From DATATV01 sp036268615 (GTDB lineage Bacteria; Actinomycetota; Actinomycetes; Mycobacteriales; Pseudonocardiaceae): a DNA stretch of 64,000 nucleotides. A program made the translations under genes and the position numbers. Where the stretch lies: positions 1 through 64,000 of the forward strand of contig DATATV010000098.1 in the NCBI GenBank assembly GCA_036268615.1. The letters are read 5' to 3'. Below are positions 16,461 through 23,561 of the stretch, in pieces. Under the pieces are notes generated by a model that was not told the DNA's origin, did not search any database, and saw only the letters and a list, made by a program, of their open reading frames with translations. Position 1 is the stretch's first letter. Every line of letters begins with the position of its first letter.

Positions 16461-18428
16461 ATGCAGCCCGCGACCGAGCCGGACCTGACGGCAACACCCG
16501 TTACGGCGCAACCGATGCCGGAGATGATGGCCGGCATGGGCATGAGCCGCATGTCGGCCGGCGCGGCCAGCCCGGTGCGCACCTTCCTGCGCACCGAGTC
16601 GGGCAGCGCGGGCGTGCTGGTCGCCGCGGTCGTGGTCGCGCTGGTGTGGGCGAACCTCGCACCCGGCGCCTACGACGCGGTCTGGAGCTGGGTGTTCCCG
16701 GTTCGGTTCGGGCCGCTGTCGGCCACCCTGGACCTGCGCGACTGGGTCAACAGCGGCCTGATGACGCTGTTCTTCCTGGTCGTCGGGCTGGAGGCGCGGC
16801 GCGAGTTCGACCTCGGTGACCTGCGCGAACACCGGCGGCTGATCCTGCCCGCGGCCGCCGGTCTGGCCGGCATGGCCGTCCCGGTGCTGATCTACCTCGC
16901 CATCAACGGAACCGGGTCGGACGCGCACGGCTGGGGCGCGGCGATGTCCACCGACACCGCGCTGGCCCTGGGCATCTTCGCCGTGATCGACCGCGGCGCA
17001 CCCGCCCGCATCCGCACCTTCGTGCTCACCCTCTTCGTCGTCGACGACCTGGTCGCGCTGATCGTCATCGCGGTGGCCTACAGCAGCCACGTCAACCTGG
17101 TCGCGCTCGGCGTGGCCGTGCTTGCCTATCTCGGCGTGCTGGCCGGCCGCCGGTTGGACTACCGCTGGCGCAAGCCGGTGTTCATCGTGCTCGCGGTGAC
17201 GGTCTGGGGCGCGCTGCTGGCCAGCGGCATCGACCCGGTCGTGGCCGGGCTCGCCGTCGGCCTGGCGACCTCGGCATACCTGCCCCGGCGGGATTCGCTG
17301 GAGCAGGCGACCACGTTGGTCCGGCTCTTCCGCGAGCAGCCGAGCCCGGAGCTGGCGATCTCGGCGACCAAGGGGCTCAGCGCCGCGCTCTCGGTCAACG
17401 CGCGCCTGCAACACGCCTTCCACCGGACCACCAGTTACCTGGTCGTACCGCTGTTCGCGCTGGCCAACGCGGGCATCGTGATCAACCCGCACCTGCTCGC
17501 CAAAGCAGTCACCGCGCCGATCACCATCGGCATCTTCTGCGCCTACGTCCTGGGCAAGCCCGCGGCGGTGTTCGGCACGTCCTGGCTGGTCAGCCGGTTC
17601 AGCCGGGGCACGATCCGGCCCCCGGTCGGCTGGGCGGCGGTACTCGGCAGCGGCACGATCGCCGGGGTCGGCTTCACCGTCTCACTGCTGATCGCGAGCC
17701 TCGCCTTCACCGGCCAGGAGCTCGACGAGGCGAAACTCGGCGTGCTGGCGGCGGCGATCGGCGCGTCCGTGCTGAGCCTGCTGGTCTACCGGATCACCGC
17801 GGCGCTGCCGGAGGCCGCGCGCACCCGGGCCCTGCTGGGCAACGCCCGGCAGCTCACCGACCTGGTCGCGCCGGTGGACCCGGGCCGGGACCACGTGCGC
17901 GGGCCGGTGGACGCGGTGGTGACGGTGGTCGAATACGGCGACTTCGAGTGCCCGTGGACGGGCATGATCGCGCCGACGGCGCGCGAACTGCTCGCCGACA
18001 ACGCCGACATCCGGTACGTGTGGCGGCATCTGCCCCTGCCCGACGTGCACCCGTACGCGCAGCTCGCGGCCGAGGCGGCCGAGGCGGCGGACGCGCAGGG
18101 CGCGTTCTGGCCGATGCACGACCTGCTGCTGACCAACCAGACCGAGCTGCGACTCGACGACCTGGTCGACTACGCGGGCCGGCTCGGCCTGGACACCCGG
18201 CGGTTCCGGGAAGACCTGCTGCGGCGCCGGTTCAGTACGCACGTCGCCCGGGACATCGAGTCGGCCGACCTCAGTGGAGTCGCCGGAACGCCGACCTTCT
18301 TCGTGAACGACCAGCGGCACGACGGACCGCAGGACCTGAGCACCCTCAACGAGGTCATCAAGGGCGCCCGAGCCCACGCGGCGGCCTTCGCGGCGCCGGC
18401 CAGCCGGAACCAGGCCGCCGCCGGGTGA
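16461..18428 (+). CDS. nhaA: Na+/H+ antiporter NhaA with C-terminal thioredoxin-like domain
   Basis: 655 aa. Residues about 30-435 are NhaA, with AMSTDTALALGIFAV and LFVVDDLVALIVIAV carrying the transport aspartates, and VGWAAVLGSGTIAGVGFTVS. Residues about 455-640 form a DsbA/thioredoxin-fold domain: VVEYGDFECPWT, then VAGTPTFFVN with the cis-Pro. The active site has one Cys (CPWT) instead of CxxC, so dithiol exchange is unlikely. Predicted electrogenic antiporter with a sensory or binding appendage. It lies 39 bp after the hydrolase gene and is probably co-transcribed. Confidence 0.9.
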   Translation: MQPATEPDLTATPVTAQPMPEMMAGMGMSRMSAGAASPVRTFLRTESGSAGVLVAAVVVALVWANLAPGAYDAVWSWVFPVRFGPLSATLDLRDWVNSGLMTLFFLVVGLEARREFDLGDLREHRRLILPAAAGLAGMAVPVLIYLAINGTGSDAHGWGAAMSTDTALALGIFAVIDRGAPARIRTFVLTLFVVDDLVALIVIAVAYSSHVNLVALGVAVLAYLGVLAGRRLDYRWRKPVFIVLAVTVWGALLASGIDPVVAGLAVGLATSAYLPRRDSLEQATTLVRLFREQPSPELAISATKGLSAALSVNARLQHAFHRTTSYLVVPLFALANAGIVINPHLLAKAVTAPITIGIFCAYVLGKPAAVFGTSWLVSRFSRGTIRPPVGWAAVLGSGTIAGVGFTVSLLIASLAFTGQELDEAKLGVLAAAIGASVLSLLVYRITAALPEAARTRALLGNARQLTDLVAPVDPGRDHVRGPVDAVVTVVEYGDFECPWTGMIAPTARELLADNADIRYVWRHLPLPDVHPYAQLAAEAAEAADAQGAFWPMHDLLLTNQTELRLDDLVDYAGRLGLDTRRFREDLLRRRFSTHVARDIESADLSGVAGTPTFFVNDQRHDGPQDLSTLNEVIKGARAHAAAFAAPASRNQAAAG

Positions 18429-18446
18429 ACGTCGAGCCGATTTACG

Positions 18447-18474
18447 GGCTCCGCACGCGGTCGCGTGCGGAGCC
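18447..18474. terminator. bidirectional terminator hairpin
   Basis: GGCTCCGCACG-CGGTCG-CGTGCGGAGCC, 11 perfect pairs, in the 47-bp gap between the convergent nhaA and CGNR genes. Confidence 0.7.
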
Positions 18475-18475
18475 A

Positions 18476-19078
18476 TCAGGCCGTGGTGCTGTGGGTGCGT
18501 TCGTAGTGCCGGGCCACCCGGGCGCGATTGCCGCACAGGTTCGCCGTGCACCACTGGCGGCGCTTGTTCTCGGCCAGGAACAGCATCGAACACGTCGGGT
18601 TGGCGCACCGGCGCAGACGGGCCAGCCGCTCGGGACTGGTCAGCAGGTCGATCGCCTCCCGGGCGATCTCGGCGAGGGCGGCGTGACCACCGTGTTCGGT
18701 GTGCCAGCGCGTCTCGAACCGCGCCGGTCCGGCCGCGCCCTCGATCAGCCGCACGCTGGTCGGCGCGGCTGCGACCGCCGCGTTGACGTCGCCGATCGAG
18801 GTCGCCGCGGGCTCGCGGTGTTCGAGGTGCGCGTCGAAGAGGTCGCGGATGGCGGCCCGCAGCCTGCGGGTCGCGACCAGGTCCGGAGTCGGGCCGGCCG
18901 GCAGCCGGGTCGCCTCCAGCGCCCACCACACGTCGGCCCGCTCGGCCGAGCTGAACAGGTCGACCGGCGGGTCCTCGGCGAGCATCACGGTGTCCACCAG
19001 GTCGAGCGCGACGAGCGGCTCGGCGCCCATCGAGAAGCCCGCCAGCTGCATGTTCTCCAACGACGGCTGAATGTCCAT
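18476..19078 (-). CDS. CGNR zinc-finger regulator (ABATE domain)
   Basis: 200 aa. C-terminal zinc finger CANPTCSMLFLAENKRRQ, WCTANLCGNRARVARHYER. The N-terminal domain (VALDLVDTVMLAEDPPVDLF) is ABATE-like. It is the second CGNR regulator within 4 kb, on the same strand as the first but only distantly similar outside the finger. It is divergent from a DUF427 gene across a region with GCACCATC...GATGGTGC arms and repeated CATTAG/CTAATG words, so it is probably autoregulatory and controls DUF427. Confidence 0.87.
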   Translation of the reverse strand: MDIQPSLENMQLAGFSMGAEPLVALDLVDTVMLAEDPPVDLFSSAERADVWWALEATRLPAGPTPDLVATRRLRAAIRDLFDAHLEHREPAATSIGDVNAAVAAAPTSVRLIEGAAGPARFETRWHTEHGGHAALAEIAREAIDLLTSPERLARLRRCANPTCSMLFLAENKRRQWCTANLCGNRARVARHYERTHSTTA

Positions 19079-19079
19079 A

Positions 19080-19108
19080 GCACCATCTTACCCATTAGGC
19101 GATGGTGC
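19080..19108. promoter_or_regulatory. inverted repeat, putative CGNR operator
   Basis: GCACCATC and GATGGTGC, 13 nt apart, directly upstream of the CGNR start codon. The centre includes CCATTAGG. Similar words recur at 19177-19182 (CTAATG) and 19202-19207 (CATTAG), just before the DUF427 gene. Confidence 0.5.
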
Positions 19109-19234
19109 AACACGCAGCTCCGCACGATGCGGTAGCTCACAGGTTGATGCTTCAGATCTCCTCTTGCCGTTAACGACTAATGGATATAGTGTCTCCATAG
19201 GCATTAGCCAGGGAGTGGACAGAAGGAGCGGACG

Positions 19235-20113
19235 ATGGGTTTGGCATGGCAACAAGGACCGCTGTCGACCAGGTCGGTGGGGCAGTTCCTGGCGGCGCAG
19301 CCGCTGCCCGAGCGGCTGCTGTTCGCCGAACCGCTGCGTCGGCGGATGCGGGTGCGGCTGGGTGGCCAGTGGCTGTTGGACAGCGAGGACGTGATCCTGC
19401 TGCACGAGCCCGACCACTACCCGGTCGCGTTCTTCCCGGTGCGTGATGTCCAGGACGGCGTGCTCGTGCCGGAGAACCGGACGACGACACACCGCGAGCT
19501 CGGACCGACCGCGTGGTTCACCGTGCACGGCGGCGACGAGCAGGCGCAGCGTGCCGCGTGGCAGTACACCGACCTGCCGGAGCACGCGGCCGTCCTGCGC
19601 GACCGGGTCGCGTTCGCCTGGCGGGCGATGGAGGGCTTCTACGAGGAGGACGAGCGCATCGTCGGGCACGCGGCCGATCTGTACCACCGCAGCGACATCC
19701 GGCAGACCTCCCGGCACCTCCTGGTGCGGGACGGCGACCGGGTCGTCGCTGACACCCACCGGCCGCTCGCGCTCTACGAGTCGGGCTTCGCGCCCCGCTG
19801 GTACGTGCCCCGGGAGGACATCGACGAGTCCGCGCTGACCGCGGTCGAGGGCCAGACGTTCTGCCCCTACAAGGGTTTGGCCAACTACTACAACATCGGC
19901 GAGCGCAAGCACGCGGCGTGGACCTACCTGGCGGCGTGGCCCGAGGTGGCCCGGGTGTCGGGCTTCGTGTCGTTCGAACCGGACATCGTCGACGTGTACC
20001 TCGACGACCGGAAGCTGGCCCTGGAGCCCGGTCAGACGGTCATCGCGCACGGCGTCGACCGCGACCTCGACCCGGAGGAGATCCGACAGCACGCCGCCAC
20101 GGCCGACCACTGA
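19235..20113 (+). CDS. tandem DUF427 domain protein
   Basis: 292 aa with two DUF427-like units. The first (about 30-120) has VRLGGQWLLDSEDVILLHEP and YPVAFFPVRDV. The second (about 160-270) has VRDGDRVVADTHRPLALYES, PRWYVPREDID and the conserved TFCPYKGLANYYNI. DUF427 is a small beta-rich family of unknown function. Predicted cytoplasmic and probably under control of the divergent CGNR regulator. Confidence 0.85.
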   Translation: MGLAWQQGPLSTRSVGQFLAAQPLPERLLFAEPLRRRMRVRLGGQWLLDSEDVILLHEPDHYPVAFFPVRDVQDGVLVPENRTTTHRELGPTAWFTVHGGDEQAQRAAWQYTDLPEHAAVLRDRVAFAWRAMEGFYEEDERIVGHAADLYHRSDIRQTSRHLLVRDGDRVVADTHRPLALYESGFAPRWYVPREDIDESALTAVEGQTFCPYKGLANYYNIGERKHAAWTYLAAWPEVARVSGFVSFEPDIVDVYLDDRKLALEPGQTVIAHGVDRDLDPEEIRQHAATADH

Positions 20114-20221
20114 CATTCGCAGAATCTCAGCTCTACCTCTGAAATTTTCATAACCCGAAAGTCCGGAATCGCCCGGATCAGCCCTTATCTCGGGGCCTGC
20201 CACCGAACGGAGTGACTGATA

Positions 20222-20938
20222 ATGAAGACCTCCCTCACCGATCGCACCGTGCTCGTCATCGGCCGCGGCAGCGGCATCGCCCGCGCGATCACCCTCGCCG
20301 CCCAGGAAGCCGGTGCGAACGTCGTGGTGGCCGGCCGGGACAAGGCGACCCTCGCCGTGGCCTACGACGACGCCGGCGTCACCGCTGAGGAGGTCGACGT
20401 CACCGACGAGGCGAGCATCGCCGCGCTGGCCGAGCGACTCGGCCAGGTCGACCACGTCGTGTCCACGGCATCGGCCCGCGCCCGCGGCGCCGTCGGCGAT
20501 CTCACCCACGACACGGTGCTGGCGTCCTTCAACGTCAAGGTGGTCGGCGCGATCCTGCTGGCCAAGTACTTCGGGCCCCGGATGCCCGAGGACGGCTCCT
20601 TCGTGTTCCTGTCCGGCGCGTCGGCCCGCAAGCCGATGGCCGGCATGCTCGCCGTCGGCGCGACCAACGGCGCCCTCGACGTGGTCGCCCGCACCCTCGC
20701 AGTGGAACTGGCGCCGATCCGGGTCAACACCGTCTCCCCCGGCACCATCGACACCGGCGCCTACGACGGTCTCGGCGAGCAGAAGAAGGCGGCCCTGTTC
20801 GCCGCCCGCGAGGCCAACAGCCCGGCCCGCCGCGTCGGCCGGTCCGACGACATCGCCGAGGCGGTCGTCTTCGCGCTGACCACCACGTTCCTCACCGGCA
20901 ACTCGCTGGGCATCGACGGCGGCGAACCGCTGGTCTGA
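20222..20938 (+). CDS. atypical short-chain dehydrogenase-like protein (paralogue of 13975)
   Basis: 238 aa, the same length as the gene at 13975 and similar throughout (VLVIGRGSGIARAITLAAQE, DEASIAALAERLGQVDHVVS, PIRVNTVSPGTIDTG, IDGGEPLV). It too lacks YxxxK: the aligned stretch is AVGATNGALDVVARTLAVEL. An SDR fold is clear; normal catalysis is doubtful. It heads a group with the 55-aa ORF and the VOC protein on the same strand. Confidence 0.82.
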   Translation: MKTSLTDRTVLVIGRGSGIARAITLAAQEAGANVVVAGRDKATLAVAYDDAGVTAEEVDVTDEASIAALAERLGQVDHVVSTASARARGAVGDLTHDTVLASFNVKVVGAILLAKYFGPRMPEDGSFVFLSGASARKPMAGMLAVGATNGALDVVARTLAVELAPIRVNTVSPGTIDTGAYDGLGEQKKAALFAAREANSPARRVGRSDDIAEAVVFALTTTFLTGNSLGIDGGEPLV

Positions 20939-20977
20939 CCGACGAAGAGCAGATCGACGAGCAGATCGGAGACAGTC

Positions 20978-21145
20978 ATGGCCACCCGAATCCCAGCACC
21001 CGACCGCACGACGGCCGTCGCGATCACCCCCGCGCTCGGCCCCATCCCCGCCGTCTACCTGCCGCCGAACACCGTCCGGTCCGGCTGGCACCCGCTGGCC
21101 GCAGCGGTGCGCAGGCTTTCCCGGCACGCCAAGGTCGGTGCGTGA
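20978..21145 (+). CDS. small ORF, 55 aa, coupled to VOC gene
   Basis: No family recognised. Start ATG has GGAG 6 nt upstream. The stop overlaps the next gene's ATG by one base (TGATG), a typical coupling arrangement that argues for translation. Composition is Pro/Ala/Arg-rich with a basic C-terminus. It could also be only a leader peptide. Confidence 0.45.
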   Translation: MATRIPAPDRTTAVAITPALGPIPAVYLPPNTVRSGWHPLAAAVRRLSRHAKVGA

Positions 21146-21609
21146 TGGACTACCGCATCGAGGTGATCACCCTGCCGGTCAGCGACGTCGACCGGGCGCT
21201 GCGGTTCTACACCGAGCAGGTCGGCTTCGGGCTGGATGTCGACTACCAGCCCAACAGCGAGTTCCGGGTCGTCCAGCTGACCCCGCCGGGGTCGTCGTGT
21301 TCGGTGCAGTTCGGTCGCGGACTCACCGACGCGGCGCCCGGCTCGGCGCGCACGACGTATCTCGTCGTCGCCGACATCGAGGCGGCGCAGCGGGAACTGA
21401 GCGAACGGGGTGTCGCGGTCGGTCCGATCCGGCACAAGACGTCGGTCGCTGACTGGCAGGGGGACTATTCGGCCGGGGTTGACCCGGAACGGCGGAGGTA
21501 CGCCAGTTTTGTCGATTTCGCCGATCCTGACGGGAACACCTGGACTGTGCAGGAGGCCCTGTCGCGCCAGCGACAGGGGAGGGCCAGGAGCGAAGCGACC
21601 CTGAGCTAG
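21145..21609 (+). CDS. VOC-superfamily (glyoxalase-like) protein
   Basis: 154 aa with one pair of beta-alpha-beta modules: VITLPVSDVDRALRFYTEQV and YLVVADIEAAQRELSERGVA, ending FVDFADPDGNTWTVQEA. Typical single VOC domain; such proteins are metal-dependent dioxygenases, lyases or drug-binding proteins. The C-terminal 15 or so residues are encoded by a palindromic repeat (CCCTGTCGC-gcca-GCGACAGGG) that also looks like a terminator, so the native end may have been altered by repeat insertion. Confidence 0.85.
   Translation: MDYRIEVITLPVSDVDRALRFYTEQVGFGLDVDYQPNSEFRVVQLTPPGSSCSVQFGRGLTDAAPGSARTTYLVVADIEAAQRELSERGVAVGPIRHKTSVADWQGDYSAGVDPERRRYASFVDFADPDGNTWTVQEALSRQRQGRARSEATLS
21555..21600. repeat. 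dispersed palindromic repeat (copy B)
   Basis: Contains CCCTGTCGC-gcca-GCGACAGGG followed by GAGGGCCAGGAGCGAAGCG. Copy A is at 11980-12040. An inverted copy C is split by the insertion sequence (21707-21728 and 22687-22712). It overlaps the 3' end of the VOC gene. Confidence 0.65.
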
Positions 21610-21737
21610 ATGGTTCCTGACCTCGCCCTCGGAAGGCCGGAAGGGCGAAGCGTGCGTGGCACTACGCGAGGCTGCGATCGGTTTCCGTCGGCCCTTCGTT
21701 CACGGCGTCGCTTCGCTCCTGGCCCTAGGCCGTGTCC

Positions 21738-22289
21738 TCAAAGCCAGAGCATCACCGTGGCCAGATCCACCATGCCCCGGAAGGACAACGCGGTCTTGTC
21801 ATAACGGGTCGCGATCGCCCGATACTGCTTGAGCCGGTTGAAACACCGCTCCACCACATTCCGCCGCCGGTAGACCACTGGATCAAACGCCGGCGGCCGT
21901 CCACCCCTACGGCCCCGCCGGCGCCGATTGGCCTGCTGATCAGCCCGTTCCGGGATCGTGGCAACAATCCCCCGCGCCCGGAGGTAGGCGCGGATCGCAC
22001 GAGTGCTGTAGCCCTTGTCGGCCAACACCCGCACGGGTCGCACCCACGGCCGACCCCGACCCGGTCGTGGCATCCGGATACCAGCCATGACCTGCTCGAA
22101 CTGGGTACAGTCATTGATGTTCCCGCCGGTCAACACCACCGACAACGGCCGCCCCAGACCATCACAGGCCAGATGAATCTTCGTGGAAAGCCCACCCCGG
22201 GACCGACCCATGGCATGATCATCTGGCTCGGTCTGCCCGTCATCCGACTCGCCGGCCCCCCGTGTGGGGCGGATGCGCCCGACGGGCAC
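21738..22289 (-). CDS. IS5-family transposase, C-terminal frame (orfB)
   Basis: 183 aa. Carries the second catalytic Asp (VLADKGYST) and the catalytic Glu region NVVERCFNRLKQYRAIATRY. It overlaps orfA by 50 nt in the +1 frame (equivalently -2). A run of six G in the overlap is a plausible slip site for making one DDE transposase. The stop lies inside the terminal repeat. The listed GTG start may not be used independently. Confidence 0.85.
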   Translation of the reverse strand: MPVGRIRPTRGAGESDDGQTEPDDHAMGRSRGGLSTKIHLACDGLGRPLSVVLTGGNINDCTQFEQVMAGIRMPRPGRGRPWVRPVRVLADKGYSTRAIRAYLRARGIVATIPERADQQANRRRRGRRGGRPPAFDPVVYRRRNVVERCFNRLKQYRAIATRYDKTALSFRGMVDLATVMLWL

Positions 22290-22620
22290 CCGCGGCGTGC
22301 TGGTGCGCCCGCACGATCGAGGAATCCACCGACACCTCCCGGTCCAACTCCTCCACCGCTACGGCCAACACCCGCACCCGCCCCACCAACACCGACAGCA
22401 GACCCGACCGAGACCAGCGCCAAAACCGGTTGTAGACGGTCTTCCACGGCCCGTATCGTTCCGGTAGGTCCCGCCACGCCACACCGGTCTTGGCCTTGAA
22501 CAACATCCCGTTGATCACCCGACGGTCATCCACCCGCGGCCGCCCCTTGGCCCCCGAGGCCGGTAACAACGGCTGGATGACCTGCCACTGCTCATCGGTC
22601 AGCTCATGCCTACGCACCAC
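22240..22620 (-). CDS. IS5-family transposase, N-terminal frame (orfA)
   Basis: 126 aa. Opens with LTDEQWQVIQPLLPA, then GVAWRDLPERYGPWKTVYNR, and has the first catalytic Asp in VDSSIVRAHQHAAGA. These are hallmarks of the DUF4096/IS5 transposase N-terminus. It needs frameshifting into orfB to give an active enzyme. Confidence 0.87.
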   Translation of the reverse strand: MVRRHELTDEQWQVIQPLLPASGAKGRPRVDDRRVINGMLFKAKTGVAWRDLPERYGPWKTVYNRFWRWSRSGLLSVLVGRVRVLAVAVEELDREVSVDSSIVRAHQHAAGARRAHPPHTGGRRVG

Positions 22621-22717
22621 GACCGAAGATCAAACCAGACCCGTCACAACCGCGCAGATCAGCCACACCCACTTTGAGGACACGGCCTAGAGCGTCGCTG
22701 CCGCGACAGGGCTTGAC

Positions 22718-22747
22718 TCACTAATTAAAAAGTATTTCAATTAGTGA
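22718..22747. promoter_or_regulatory. AT-rich operator overlapping promoter
   Basis: TCACTAATT and AATTAGTGA, 12 nt apart, ending one base before the TetR ATG. A TTGACT -35-like element starts at 22713, and AAGTATTT in the centre may be the -10. No ribosome site precedes the ATG, so the mRNA may be leaderless. Strikingly AT-rich against its surroundings. Confidence 0.6.
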
Positions 22748-22748
22748 A

Positions 22749-23363
22749 ATGGGTCGCACATCGGGAGCCACGGCAGCAGGCACGAAAGCCCGCCTGCTGC
22801 GCGCGGCTGCCGACGTTTTCGCACGTCGAGGCTACGACGGCACCCGGGTCGCGCAGATCGCGCAGATCGCCGGGCTGAGCAACGGCGCGATGTACGCGTA
22901 CTTCGGCTCCAAGGCCGAACTGCTGATGGGCGCGCTGCGCACGCACGGCCAGCGGCTGCTCGCCGACCTGATCTCGGCCGATCCGTCCCGGTCGATCACC
23001 GAGTTGCTGCTGGTGACCGGCCGGTCGCTGCGCCGGCGTCGGGACAACGACGGCAACCTGGTGATCGAGGCGCTCGTCGCCGCCCGGCGCGACCAGGACG
23101 TGGCCGAGTTGATGCGCGACTACATCCACGATCGGATCGACTGGCTCGCCGACCTGGTCCGCGAGGGCCAGGCCCGCGGTGAACTCGATCCCGCCCTGCC
23201 ACCGAGGGCCGTGGCGCACTTCTGTCTCTCGTTGGCCACCGGAACCGCCTTGCTGACGCCGGAACTCAACGACGTGGACGACCAGCAGTGGGCGTCGTTG
23301 CTCGCCCGCGTCGTCTCGGGTCTCGCCCCCACCCACCCCACACAGACGGGAACATCGTCATGA
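22749..23363 (+). CDS. TetR/AcrR family regulator of ferredoxin-P450 operon
   Basis: 204 aa. HTH: RRGYDGTRVAQIAQIAGLSN then GAMYAYFGSKAELL. It is first in an operon with a ferredoxin (ATGA overlap) and a P450, so it probably senses the P450 substrate or product and represses the whole unit through the palindrome overlapping its own start. Confidence 0.9.
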   Translation: MGRTSGATAAGTKARLLRAAADVFARRGYDGTRVAQIAQIAGLSNGAMYAYFGSKAELLMGALRTHGQRLLADLISADPSRSITELLLVTGRSLRRRRDNDGNLVIEALVAARRDQDVAELMRDYIHDRIDWLADLVREGQARGELDPALPPRAVAHFCLSLATGTALLTPELNDVDDQQWASLLARVVSGLAPTHPTQTGTSS

Positions 23364-23560
23364 GAGTGCGGATCGACCATGAGCGTTGCCAGGGCCACGG
23401 CCGTTGTTACGACCTCGCTCCCGACCTGTTCGGTGAGGACGAGGACGGCTACGCGACGCTGATCGGCGAGGGCCAGGTGCCCGAGGACCGCGCGGACGAC
23501 GCGCGTCTCGCGGCGGCCAACTGTCCGGAACGCGCCATCGATGTCCTGGTGGAGGCATGA
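23360..23560 (+). CDS. [3Fe-4S] ferredoxin
   Basis: 66 aa. CQGHGRC near the N-terminus and ANCPERAI near the C-terminus. The His in place of the second Cys is typical of 3Fe-4S ferredoxins that feed actinobacterial P450s. It overlaps the TetR stop by 4 nt and is followed after one base by the P450 start, so it is the dedicated electron donor. No matching ferredoxin reductase is adjacent. Confidence 0.93.
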   Translation: MRVRIDHERCQGHGRCYDLAPDLFGEDEDGYATLIGEGQVPEDRADDARLAAANCPERAIDVLVEA

Positions 23561-23561
23561 C

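Larger units (their letters stand above)
21725..22690 (-). mobile_element. IS5-family (IS427-like) insertion sequence
   Basis: Perfect 19-bp terminal inverted repeats, including the palindromic CTAG at each end (CTAGGCCGTGTCCTCAAAG). CTAG, or its inner TA, is probably the target duplication. The element is about 0.96 kb and encodes two overlapping transposase frames. It sits inside a third copy of the dispersed palindrome; joining the flanks restores a repeat like that at 21555. It appears intact. Confidence 0.88.
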
